Positions 32,383 to 42,882 of a stretch of DNA of 64,000 bases are shown here, piece after piece. Location: positions 86,763,501-86,827,500 of the forward strand of contig CM027381.1 of NCBI GenBank assembly GCA_015680905.1, read 5' to 3'. The stretch is from Coptis chinensis. Lineage: Eukaryota; Streptophyta; Magnoliopsida; Ranunculales; Ranunculaceae. Both the position numbers and the translations under genes were made by a program. The notes below the pieces were generated by a model. The model made no database searches, was not told the DNA's origin, and was given only the letters and a program-made list of their open reading frames with translations. The stretch's first letter is position 1. Every line of letters begins with the position of its first letter.

Positions 32383-33191
32383 CTCAAAATTACGCCTGGA
32401 ATAGCTGCGAATGACGGGAACAACCCAGAAAACTGGAATTGTTCCGTCCCGAAAAGTCGGAAAGCGAGTCCATCTTTAAGCGAGCGAAGTCGCTCGATGA
32501 TTTTGGAATTCCGGTGTTTGGCGTGAGTCGCTTTTACCTTTGAAGCGAGTGCGCTCTGTACAAAAATTCGACAAATGTGTAGAGCGAAGGCCTCCTGCGA
32601 AGCGCAGTGCACTCGAGGTGCTGATTCGTGAAAAATGAGACGAACCGTGGGAAACGTGGGAGTGTAAGGTGAATGATGGAAGTTAAGTGTAGTGTAGGTT
32701 GTGAGTGTAGAATGAATGAAGTTTATATAGGTTTTAAGTTGCTAAAACGGATTGGGAAGTTGCCAAAAAGTTTTTACGACAGTTTCCGAAAATACTAAAA
32801 TTTCCAAACCCAAAAACGGAAATAACTCATATTCTTGATTCTAAAACAACCCTAGTATCTTTTAGGTTGAATTTAGGATAGAATATACCTATTTTATCGA
32901 GATTTCATCCTATCATGATATTTATTCATAGATATGCCTAATCGGCCATATTCTCACCCTGACTCCGCAATAACTTCTAAAACGAGGGTCATATAAAAAT
33001 CATGCTGGAATAGATAACACCACCCCCAAACAATTTGGGAAGGTGGGATCAATATTAAACAACCACGCACAATGAAAATAACGACATTATATTAATATTG
33101 GCATTAAATGCCCTTTTACTACAAAATTCAAATTACGGAATTAAAACTTACATTAAAACAACTAACAATAATAAAACTACAAAAAAAAACA
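32383..33191. other. Element A spacer between the two accessory ORFs
   Basis: Includes GC-richer sequence with repeated AGCGAG/GTCGCT phrases (32440-32640), homologous in position to 56940-57250 of element B, and the polypurine-like motif at 33020-33030. Confidence 0.7.
33020..33030 (-). promoter_or_regulatory. Internal polypurine-like motif 2 (element A)
   Basis: The minus strand reads TTTGGGGGTGG, identical to the core of the terminal polypurine tract, about 160 bases beyond the end of the env-position ORF. Confidence 0.6.
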
Positions 33192-34338
33192 TCAAGCTAT
33201 ACTATCCCTAACCACGTCGGTACTGGTAGCGGAGGGCACACGCTCAGGAGATGGCTCCTGAGCTCCCGATAGGCCAGCACCATTCGTCTTTCGGCAACGA
33301 CGCTCGTGCCTCGATGGTGTGTCCTCAGAAGGAGAATCCCCGTGAGGTGGGAATCGTGCAAGCATATCGAACCGGGCGGCTGAAGCTTCTAGCTCAGTCC
33401 TCATCTGTTCCCACCGCTCATCCTCTCGCTGGGTACGGATCTCGAAGTTATGGTGGATAGTAGCCTGTCGAGTCCGGAGATCTTCGCAGATAGTGTTGAG
33501 TGAACGCATGCCACGATGAATCACAGCCATGCGTTCTGCATCTGACCAACACCTCTCCAAGGCATCAACATCAAAACAAGTCAAATCCTCCTCATCCTCT
33601 GAGTCATTCTCATTTCCACCATCCTCCTCTTCCTCTACCCTATCCTCAGGCAACCTCCAAACTCGTTGGACACAATCCTTATAGATACGAGGATTTCGGT
33701 GTAGGGTGAGGTAAATCCTATCAGACGCCGGAGCTGCTCTCAACTTCAGCATGATCTTGGTTATCAAAACAGGGAGAGGTGCAATAGACTTCCCTACTCT
33801 CCTAATCATGTTAAGTAAAAACTCCAAGATACAGAACTCGTACTTCTGCTCCTAGAGTATCCATAAAATGTGGAGGCAGTTCAGACCGATGTCGCTGACC
33901 TTCTCCTTCCCTAGGACGTTCCGACCAATCCATTGAGTTCAGAGCGGTTTGGTTGGTTCGAGGGATGCACGGGTGGACCACAATCGCGAGCTCGATTGTA
34001 GTTCCTTCGATGTAATCCACGTTCATCAACGGCTCTACCCCATTATATTGGGACTCCTGTAACGTGGCATCCAGATGGATTCTAGGCGGAATGCCTAGAA
34101 TCTCAGCCAACAACCCAGCAGTTACTTCCTTCCTCCTCTTCGCCATCATAACAAAAATTCTACTCCCCTCCAACTCCCTCGTGTTGTAAAACCGTCGGAC
34201 TAAGTCTTCGTGGTAAAAGGCTTCAGTCGAGTACCACAAGCTATTCCAGTCTCTACTAACCATTTCGTCACCGTAAAATGGTGCGAAGTGGTCGCCAGTA
34301 AATGCTTGCTCCGGCAAAATTCGACGTTGTTGAGCCAT
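33192..34338 (-). pseudogene. Element A env-position ORF (Athila-type), frameshifted
   Basis: The start is set at the minus-strand ATG at 34338 by comparison with element B (both read RRILPE.AF soon after Met); an in-frame ATG further upstream (34410) is not shared. The first part is open to ~33811 (FAPFYGDEM, YHEDLVRRFYNTRELEGSRI, LLAEILGIPP). After one frame change near 33930-33950 it continues at 33192-33827 with RRVGKSIAPLPVLITKIML, an acidic stretch (EEEEDGG, SEDEEDL) and a charged, probably coiled-coil region (IHHNFEIRTQREDERWEQM). Athila elements carry an ORF in this place that is called env-like. No signal peptide or clear transmembrane helix is visible here, so the env label is positional only. 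Confidence 0.72.
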
Positions 34339-35819
34339 TGGAGTGTTTGGAATGTAGTGGGGGTTTAAATGGGATGTGGGGTTGGAATTTAAGTCAACCA
34401 AATGAAACAAACAGTGGTGGTGGCGCGACAGCTTGAATTTTTTTTAATTTTCGGTGGTTTTTGGTAATTTAACTTGGTGGATTTGGTGGTGGAAAGATTT
34501 TAGAGAAGATTTGAACTTGATTTGAATATGGGTGTGGGTTTAATAAGGTTTCTTTTTTAATTTTTGGTTTTAGGTTTTGAATTTTTGGTTTTTGTTTGAT
34601 AATGGCGGTTTGAGAAGATGAAGGCATGACTGTTGGTGTGGAGCAAGGGCACGGGTGCGCTGCAGGTGCGCGCGAGTTGTGCCCAAGCCCAATTCGAAAT
34701 TTTCTAATTTTTCGATTTTTCGCGCCACTTCAAACTAATATTGCCGCTTCGTTACCGGTCCGATTTTTGTGAATGAGATATGGAAATGATCAGGAGAGAA
34801 TTTCCAATCCAATGATCCATAAAACACTTTATTCCGACCATGGATGACATATAAGATAGTGGAAAACGCCTCAAAGTGCGTGCATGACATACGTTATGCG
34901 AACGAATGAACTCTAAATTCATAGAATATGTCAACCCGAATCGAAATACAATTAAACGGCCTAAGCAACTCTAATGGGACATAAAACATTCTAGGACGGA
35001 AACATGAACACCCCACCCCCAAACAAATTTTTTACAACAGAGCTTAGAAAATTTGTTTTTTAAGTGGGTCTTTTAAAGTCAGATTCCCGAGACTTCCTAG
35101 ATTACTATGTTTATTCTTTAATATATATATATATATATATATATTTTTTATTTTTTTTTTTTTTTTTTTTTTACTTTTATAAGGAAAAACAATAATGAAT
35201 AAGGACATAATTCACCCCATAGAGAAACATGACTCAAAAATCAGAGAAAACATGCAAGAGTGGAAAACGTGAATTATGTTAAAAGTGGACTTAGGATCCG
35301 GTACTTATAGCCACACACTCCATAGGGAGGGCCCGGTTACCTTAATGGTGCACTCACCAATATATGAAAATGAAAGGAAATGCACCAAACACAAAAGTTG
35401 AGTCGTTTATAGTCAGATACTCGAGACTTTATCTAAACATATGTATGAACATGCAGTTTATCATATATCAACAATCGAAATAGTTGTGGATCATTCCATA
35501 AATAAATATCACAGAAAACATATCCAAACACAATCAAGCACCAAGATTTCCTATGACGCAACCTAGTGAACTAAAAGCGAAGTCGGATAACCCTATAACG
35601 TAACCTAGCATGCACCTTCTTTTTCATCTTTGAACGAGAGGGTGTCCTAGTGAATAAGTGTGGAAAAGTGAATGCTTGTGGAAGATATGGTGGATCTGGA
35701 TAAGTTGTAGAAGGAAAGCATGTAAACAATGAGGATGTGGGTTTAGCACAAAACTCATTCATGGTGTAGATAGGGACTGTCTCAAGTCTGAAAATGAAGG
35801 TGTCAAATGGTTTGTTCTT
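34339..35819. other. Element A region between the internal deletion and the env-position ORF
   Basis: Contains sequence matching element B just after its integrase stop (35300-35360 versus 54235-54305), a TA repeat (35121-35144) followed by a T-run (35150-35172), and a polypurine-like motif at 35013-35023. A 63-codon ORF at 35571-35762 is not conserved in B. Reverse transcriptase, RNase H and integrase should be here and are absent. Confidence 0.75.
35013..35023 (-). promoter_or_regulatory. Internal polypurine-like motif 1 (element A)
   Basis: The minus strand reads TTTGGGGGTGG after AAATTTG. The matching motif in element B lies at 54534-54544, downstream of pol. Confidence 0.6.
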
Positions 35820-37239
35820 CTAAAGTATTTGTTTACTAGGTTGATTTAAAAAATTATTAAGCACAGGAGAAACAAAAGGATCGAGTGCAAACTCGAGATT
35901 CCTTTGAAAGGGTGGAAGGAGGGGAGTCGAGGTGGATGTTGTGCAAAGTAGTTCTTGATAGGGTGAATTATCACCTGCTCTAACAAACTCATCGAATTCC
36001 TTATCTAGATTGGTCATATCCACATTACTATGGTAGTCCTCTATATCTTTGAGAAAGTCATCTATCTCGTCCTCATCCATAATATGTGTATCGACTAGTG
36101 TAGGGATGAAAATGTTGGAGTCTAAGCTTCCAAAGGAAAGAAATTTGGGCATGTGATTATCCGGGAACGTGTTGTTGAAATAATCTCGAGCGAAGCTCTC
36201 GATCACGCTAACCTCTCCATCCATAGGCTAATTGGGTAAATGTGTCTTTGTTTTAAAAACATTTACTTCAACAAACAAGATGGCCAAAAGACATGGACAT
36301 CGAACCATCGCGACAATTAATGAGCATTGGCGGTTGTCGGGGAAAGGGCGCCCTCTAAGATGATTGGGACGAGTCGTTAGCGACTTCTCAGATCGTCGAG
36401 GATGACAAAATCAGCCGGATAGTAGAAATCCTGAATTTTTACCAAAGACATTTTCGACCACACCCTTAGGATACTTAATAGACCGATCGACTAATTGCAA
36501 CGCGTCATTTTAGTGGGTTGCATCTCGTCTAGACCTATTTGTCTATACAAATAAAGCGGGGTAAGTTAACACTAGCCCCCGTGTCTAATAACGTGGTCGC
36601 CAGATAGGAATCTCCTAAGGTGCATTGTACATTAGGACGACCAGGGTCCTTGTACTTAACAATTCCATTATGTTCAGATAGAGTTAGGAATTGTTCTGTT
36701 AAAAAGGCGTCTTTTGGTATATTTGTCTTACGCCTAGTTGTACACAACTCCTTAAGAAACTTAGCATGGTGTGGTAGCTTTTTAATAGCTTTGAGGAAGG
36801 GAAGGTTTATAGTTAGATTCTTGAAAACGTTCCTAATCTCCTCATAATTTGTATCCCTAGTTAACATGGCTAATTTTTTGTGGAAACGGTGGTTTCGTCT
36901 ATATTTAGCAATGGTATCACCTGGATGTTTAACCGTGGCTTTCTGTTTCTTAGGTTGTGTTGTAACTGGTACCTCTACAGTGGTAGGCTCTTCAGTTTCT
37001 ATTTCGGTATCTAGTAAAATAGCAGGTGTAGGGGCTACTGGTGGGGTAACTATAGGCATAGTTACTTTGTTATCAACCACTCTGCCAGAACGGAGAGTGG
37101 TGATGGCATTTAGCTCACCTACATTTTCATATTCTTTACTAGTATTATCGGTTATCTCAAAGGCTGTGTTTGTTGTTTTAGGATTAGGTATTGCGTGACC
37201 TGGAAACACACCTTTGGGTTGGGCTTTATCTTGGGCCAA
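35820..37239 (-). pseudogene. Element A protease and linker, broken
   Basis: The ORF 36535-37239 continues from gag with an acidic, threonine/proline-rich part, then KLAMLTRDTNYEEIRNVFKNL and CTLGDSYLATTLLDTGASVN. The LLDTGAS triad is the active site of the retroviral-type aspartic protease that processes the element's polyprotein. The frame breaks just after it. The C-terminal half of the domain (position of ILGRPFLATA in element B) is present but frameshifted (~36240-36480). The last ORF (35820-36224: VIESFARDYFNNTFPDN) corresponds to the protease-RT linker of element B. The pol coding sequence ends there. Confidence 0.82.
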
Positions 37240-38596
37240 CTGTTGGCTTAAATTATTAACGGATTGTAGAAGCTGTTAGTTAGATTGAGCCATGGTTTGG
37301 AAAAAGTTTTTGGCTCACTTGTATGAAGGTGTCAAGACGATCCGGTTGTGTGGGTGTAGTAGTCACGGGTGGTGTGACTGGAACTATCTCGCGTGAATTA
37401 TTTATGGACAGATTTTGATAGTTATTATTTACCGGAACGATACCTCTATTAGCATTATAATTATTATAACTACCTTGACCTTGTCGAGGTTGCACTTGGT
37501 TGTTATAATTATTATAATTACCCTGACCCTGTGCTTGACCTTGTCGAGGTCGCACTTGGTTGTTATAATTATTATAATTACCCTGACCCTGTCCTTGTCG
37601 TGGTGGAGCTTGGATAAAACTGTGCGTTGGCCTAACATATTGATTATTGTACCACGGAGGTGTGGCGTGTTGGTATTTCGCCAACCGAAGTTGGGATTTT
37701 GTCTCCGCGGGCGTTAGGTTCACTATTGATGGAACAAGCCTGTTCATAGGCTATAGGACAGTGGAAGTCGGGATGCTCAGGGCTCCAACAGAAACTACAT
37801 GGATTTGAATTTACATTCATGACGGGGATAGGCTTTTGTTGAACAGAAATGACCTCTACCTTTTTAGTGAGTGATTCGATTAGAGTTTTAAGCTCGAAAT
37901 CGTGTTTAATTTCAAACATACCGGTGGCCTTAACGGTATTAGAAGAACTAGCGGAGCGGTGGATATCGTCACTACCCCCCCAGTTGTTATTTCGCTTAGT
38001 TTGATCCTCTAAAAATTTATAAGCCTCCGAGGCTACTTTGCTTAAGAAACTACCCCCATTCATTATGTCTAGGACTTCTTTATGATGGTGTAGAAGTCCT
38101 TTGAAAAAGGCACGAACTAACGTGTCTTTCGCTAGGTTATGGTGTGGACACTCTATAAGGAGATCGGTGAAACGATTCCAAGCCTCTGAAAATGATTCAT
38201 GAGGATTTTGTCGAAAGAAATGAATCTTGGAAAGCATCTCATCCGTCTTTAGGGGTGGGTAAAAATGTTCCATAAACAGCTGAACAAGTTTAGCCCACGA
38301 GTCCACAGAATTAGGCGCTTAGGCAGTTAACCAAGACGCTGCCTTATCGACTAAGGTGAAAGGGAATACCCTCAGTTTAATTTGTTCCACACCAACCGTA
38401 GGATGATGGAATGTTGTTATGACTTGTTCAATCCTACGCATGTGCTGATAAGGTCATGAAAAACGGGTAACAAATTAAAAATATTTGGGGGGATTCGGAA
38501 ATCCCCCACTGGGTCTGCTAGAACGATGCAAGATTTGGGGCTATCGCTCAAGGCTTTGTAGAAGTTCGAGAGAGGAGTCTCTCCTTCTTCAGGCAT
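37240..38596 (-). pseudogene. Element A gag, frameshifted
   Basis: The ATG at 38596 gives MPEEGETPLSNFYKAL, PKSCIVLADPVGDF, then a frameshift from a ~10-base deletion near 38455. The retrotransposon-gag capsid domain is open at 37644-38306 (SWAKLVQLFMEHF, NPHESFSEAWNRFTDLL, LVRAFFKGL). A zinc knuckle CSFCWSPEHPDFHC (CX2CX4HX4C) follows, then the shifted frame 37280-37747 with tandem asparagine/tyrosine/glutamine/glycine-rich repeats and a PVTTTPTQPDRLDTFIQV segment. Gag packages the element RNA into cytoplasmic particles. A 42-60 bp tandem repeat underlies the low-complexity part. Confidence 0.87.
37430..37640 (-). repeat. Tandem repeats encoding N/Y/Q/G-rich gag linker
   Basis: About three copies of a unit with GGTAATTATAATAATTATAA, then CAACCAAGTGC and GACAAGGTCA. 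In frame they read GNYNNYNNQV then RPRQGQAQGQ and variants. A similar but shorter array is at 46080-46170 in element B. Confidence 0.85.
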
Positions 38597-39114
38597 TATA
38601 TCAGGTGGTGTGTGTGAAATAGTAGCTAGAGGTGTAGTGGGTGGTATACTAGATAAAATTGTTTGTTGACGTTGTTATGTAATTACGTTTGGTGTTTTTG
38701 TTCGACCAGACCTTAATCTCATACAAGGCTAAGACCAAACTTAGATAAACACATCAACACTCCAAACAATTATGATATACTAGTATAAACCTCTAACAGG
38801 AGATGCGAGGTGTGGAAGAAAGGAATACCTGATTCGCCCCTTGCTTCGCTTTTATAAATAGCGTCTTGTTTGCGCGTGTTGAGTGTATATAACAAGTTAG
38901 AACACCGAAAAACTTGAAAAATCGAAATTGAATCAAACTGTGGAAATCCGACAAAAGTCATTTCGAGTGCTTGGTCACGCTCACTTTGGCGCTGGTGCTT
39001 CGATGTAACTTCAAATTTGGTGTTTTAGCGGTCGGTTTCGGTTTGGCCGGTCAGCTTCAAGATAACTTTAAGAAGAGTACTTATACTACGAAAACAATGC
39101 GAAAGTGAAACTAA
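38597..39114. other. Element A 5' leader
   Basis: Untranslated sequence between the primer site and the gag start on the minus strand, homologous to 44386-45024 of element B. No long ORF. Confidence 0.75.
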
Positions 39115-39130
39115 GATGGCAGCGGCGCCA
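39115..39130 (-). promoter_or_regulatory. Primer-binding site of element A
   Basis: The minus strand reads TGGCGCCGCTGCCATC two bases after the 5' LTR. It agrees with the sequence complementary to the 3' end of plant tRNA-Asp (TGGCGCCGTTGCC) at 12 of 13 positions. Athila elements use this tRNA. Confidence 0.85.
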
Positions 39131-39132
39131 TT

Positions 39133-40690
39133 TGATAAAACGTAAAAATAATAGTTTACCTACGAAATGAACGATGATACTCAAAACGTAAGTAAACTAA
39201 AACTTTATTACGTGCCTATATTTATCAAAGATTCTACTCTCAATCCTATGAGATATAGTGGAGTAGATGATTCATTCCACTACTAGTCCTTCCGCATGGT
39301 AATGTTCTCTACGTATAAGTAATCTTAACTAAAGTCTAATGAGAGATTTACGAAATGACAACTAGACTATGATGCAACTACCCACAAGATGCAACTAGTC
39401 AACTATTGGAACAACTATGGGAATGCTACGTCGATTCTATGATAAGGAGTTAGAGGGGGATTGATTCCACCTTAACGCGACTAAATCCTACTAACGATTT
39501 AATCGTCAGTAATCGAATTGAATCGCTTGTGAGAATCAATCTAGTTACTCCTAATCCCTAATTACACATGGCATTTCTACCAATTCATAACTAGCATGTG
39601 AACGATTACACCCATTCTCATGGTGAACTAATCGTTTCTAGAGTGGAAAGGAAATTACGACGACTCTACGATAATCGGAATCAAGCTTTCATCAAGGCTT
39701 CTTAACCCCCTCTAATGGAGGTTTAGCCAAGAATCATTACGCAATCATTCCCAATGGAATTCAAACAAGACATGATATAAAGATTTGAACTTTACTTGTT
39801 TAAACTCAATTCAAAACTACTCATGCAATAATTGAATTAAACTAACAATGACAAATAATTGAATCTAAGAATTGAACTAAATAAGTAAATAGAAAATGAA
39901 ACTAGATTACCAAGAACACTATTTTATTAATCTAATGAATAATAAAACAATGATTCAAATACTAAATTAATAATCTACTTTGTTCTAAAGTAATTAATTA
40001 AACATGAAACTAGATCTAAAACAAGATATGAAAAACTAATGATTTAACTAATTGAAATTCTAAAACTAAGTTCTAAAACTAATTAATGGAGGCTAACTAA
40101 TCTAGGTCTAACTATCTACCATTAACAAAGAGTTAAGCTTTTGTTTTTATACTTTCAGATCCAAAAATCGTGCATGAGCTTGGATCCATGTTTTGGGCCA
40201 GAGAATCAGGCCTAAAACCCAATTCTTTCAGTCCAAAAAGGCCTCTTCAGCTGCAGTTGGCTTCAACAGACTTTTCATCCACTTTTGCTCCTTTGATTGT
40301 GTCAAGGCTCAGACCATTGGAAAGCTCTTTCCGAGCCGGTCGTTTTGACATAAGGTAGGCCCAATTCTGAGGTCTGAGTCCAAAGATACGGCCTTCGGAA
40401 GTTCTGCTGAATTTGTGTGCTATTTCTGCCCGCGTCGACTTTTCAGCTTTTGACCGGGCTTTAGAAAGGCTTTATCTTCTTGAATCTTGGCCTTTAATCA
40501 CAGAACTCCTTAGCAACCGATCTTTGCTCCTTTATCTCACTAAAGTGGCACATTTCTGCACATAATGGACTTTGAAGCCTGAAATGCATAAAAACACGTA
40601 ATAAGTATTAACTCTTAATTATTACTTCACATAATTGGTCTAAAAGTATGACTGTTACAGGGTTAAAATTACAGTTTTGGGCTCTTATCA
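39133..40690 (-). repeat. Element A 5' LTR
   Basis: 1,558 bp matching 28058-29613. A TATAAAAA box on the minus strand (40144-40151) marks the likely promoter. The flank GTTTT (40691-40695) equals that at 28053-28057. Confidence 0.95.
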
Positions 40691-41508
40691 GTTTTCTAGG
40701 CATAATTAATTGGGTCCCTAATTAATTTTGCTAAAGGGATCGTGACAAAGTCACGGGCAATTTATAGTTTTATAACATTCTAAACGATTTTTGATGAGAT
40801 TGTACATCTTCAAATGAACTAATTTTTTGTGAATATGATCTCCTTTGTGTGGAGAACATCTCCACCAAAAATCAGCTTCTAATTCATTGTATTTAGTGGT
40901 GGAGTAACTTTGGAGTAACTTTAAGTAGAGTTCATATAACCATCCCGATATATATAAAAATGTTGTATATGGATCCCTCCTCATATGTAATAATACACAG
41001 TGAATATATCTTATTTCGTTTTGCGCAAATAATTTTAGAAGTGATTGATTTCCACACACAATGTGCAAGTCCACTTATGGATTGTGTATGTCGTTTCCAT
41101 ATGTCAACGTTATATATGTGGAAATCAATTAGTTGTACAATTATTTGTGCGAAAGGATATAAGTTTCAGTCTTGAACATTGATGAAGGAATGAAAGGTTA
41201 TAAATTTATTAGTGTTGGAGGATGGTTAGTCAGTCAAACCTGAGAATTTGTGTCTTATATTTCCAGAAGGGCATTTGGGATGGTGTAACTTGATTGTATG
41301 CTAGGAAATTTTTATTTATTTGTTTGTTGATCAAAATAAAAGTGGCATCAATCACTTGCATTTTATATCTAAGGAATGAAATTTTTTATTCTGAAATTGA
41401 TTAATGATCTCTTTTGTTTAAATAAATAATTGCTTCTAGAAAATTATTTTGATCTATATTTTAAAGCTCTCATGTTTTAAGTTTGCTCCATGACTAAATT
41501 AAAAGGGA
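40691..41508. other. Host spacer between elements A and B, left part
   Basis: AT-rich, without recognisable genes. It begins with the element A target duplication. Confidence 0.6.
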
Positions 41509-41880
41509 GGGGCACATGTTAAAAAAACTCGTAAACAAACTCAAAATCGTTAGGGCATTTATAAGTTTTAGATTAGCCTAATTTTTAGTAGATATGATTA
41601 TCTAACTATTCTAAACATTGTCACAAAAAAACAAAATAATACAAAAATTCTAAGCTTGCCAAATATAGTATTAAGAATCGTGAAAATGAACGGTCCACAA
41701 TTAGTTCTTAATTTGTCGACTACATTTAATGGGGTTACAACTTTCTGATTTGAATAATTTTTTGTAATAATGTTTAAAGTAGTTAGGAGATCATATCTAC
41801 AAAAAAATTAGGCTAATCTAAAACTTACAAATGCCCTAACAATTTTGAGTTTGTTTACGTATTTTTTTAACGTATGTCCC
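41509..41880. mobile_element. Foldback MITE with ~125-bp inverted arms
   Basis: Left arm 41509-41640 (GGGGCACATGTTAAAAAAAC, then CAAACTCAAAATCGTTAGGG and TTAGATTAGCCTAATTTTTA) is repeated inverted at ~41757-41880, ending ACGTATGTCCC. The arms are roughly 85-90% alike; ~115 bp separate them. The element has no coding capacity. A target duplication is not clear. Confidence 0.8.
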
Positions 41881-42522
41881 TAGAACTTAACCCCATGGTG
41901 TGACTATATAGTTTTATTAGTTATTGTGCTTTAATTACATCGTTGTTTTCGTACAAGAAAATATGATATGACTTATACTTATTCCCTCTGTGCAGGGGTG
42001 GATCAAAGCAAAAAGTCAATTCAATGATTCTGGTTCGTCACTGATTAGAGAATAGAAAGAGAAATGTTAACGTTGGTAGAAATTTATTTCCCTCATACTT
42101 TTATGGTGAGAGAGCTATAGAGACGACATCATGGAAGATATTAAAAACTTGATATTGAGGCACTAATACTGTAGTGATGCCCCCAACACCTTAATTAATT
42201 GTATTTAGAACTTAAAGTAAGGTGTTTGGTCATCACAATTTCACAGTCCAACAAAATCCTGAAAGATATCTACCAACTATAACCAACTAATTTAGTATTT
42301 AATCCTAAACGAACATAATCTTCAAAAATTAAATATATGCCAACTCACCTTGCATGGACTATAATTAACCTATTGATTTAGTATTATATATATACTAAAC
42401 ATGTGATACAATGTATGTCAATATATAGTATATATTCCAATATATGTTCTCGATAGATGCAATTGTTTTCAGCCTTAATAGTGAAGTGGATATCTACCTA
42501 CAATGTCAAACTTAAGTAATAT
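41881..42522. other. Host spacer between elements A and B, right part
   Basis: AT-rich. No gene or repeat recognised. Confidence 0.5.
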
Positions 42523-42560
42523 CACTACTAAAAAAAGGACTTTTTATGACCGCTATTTTT
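42523..42560 (+). mobile_element. CACTA-like left terminus
   Basis: CACTACTAAAAAAAGGAC starts at 42523, followed by short phrases recurring in both directions (GACCGCTAT, GACGGCTTTCGTATAAGCCG, AGGCGTCATAA) to ~42665. This resembles a CACTA terminus with subterminal repeats. No matching right end was found, so the element may be truncated or the match may be fortuitous. Confidence 0.35.
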
Positions 42561-42882
42561 TTTTACCTTGACGGCTTTCGTATAAGCCGTTATTATATGT
42601 ATTTCACAATTAACTTTATGATACTTGATGTCAAATGTTGACTGTTATAGAATAGGCGTCATAAATTTCTTGATCCTTTTTTATTTAAGTGTCAAGGTTG
42701 TGTCTAACAATTGTAAACCAAACAAAAAAACCAAGAAAGCCTTAATTATTCGCCGCGTTCTTCTTGAGATTAAAAGGGATTGAGAAGAAACCCAACCCTC
42801 CAACCCCCAACTCCACCTCCGTAACAACAAAACCACTGGATCGACTTCCCTCCTCTGCTACTTGAAACCCTAGCTAAGCTCT
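42561..42882. other. Left flank of element B, 5'-UTR-like
   Basis: C-rich pyrimidine stretch (42790-42845) followed by TTGAAACCCTAGCTAAGCTCT, the style of a plant 5' UTR. Bases 42878-42882 (GCTCT) are the left target duplication of element B. Confidence 0.45.

Larger units (their letters stand above)
28058..40690 (-). mobile_element. Element A: non-autonomous Athila-type Ty3/gypsy retrotransposon
   Basis: A complete element of 12.6 kb on the minus strand. It has LTRs of 1,558 and 1,556 bp, a tRNA-Asp-like primer site next to the 5' LTR, a polypurine tract before the 3' LTR and a perfect GTTTT duplication (28053-28057 and 40691-40695). Gene order is gag, protease, then an internal deletion, an env-position ORF and a second accessory ORF. 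Reverse transcriptase, RNase H and integrase are missing; sequence homologous to element B resumes just after the integrase stop, near 35340. The LTRs are alignable with those of element B, so the two belong to one family but different subfamilies. Confidence 0.93.

Noticed and set aside
36620..37198. Plus-strand ORFs opposite gag/protease of element A (36620-36847, 36866-37198, 37415-37717)
   Set aside because: Shadow frames of the minus-strand coding region; the I/T-rich one reflects the AAT repeats.
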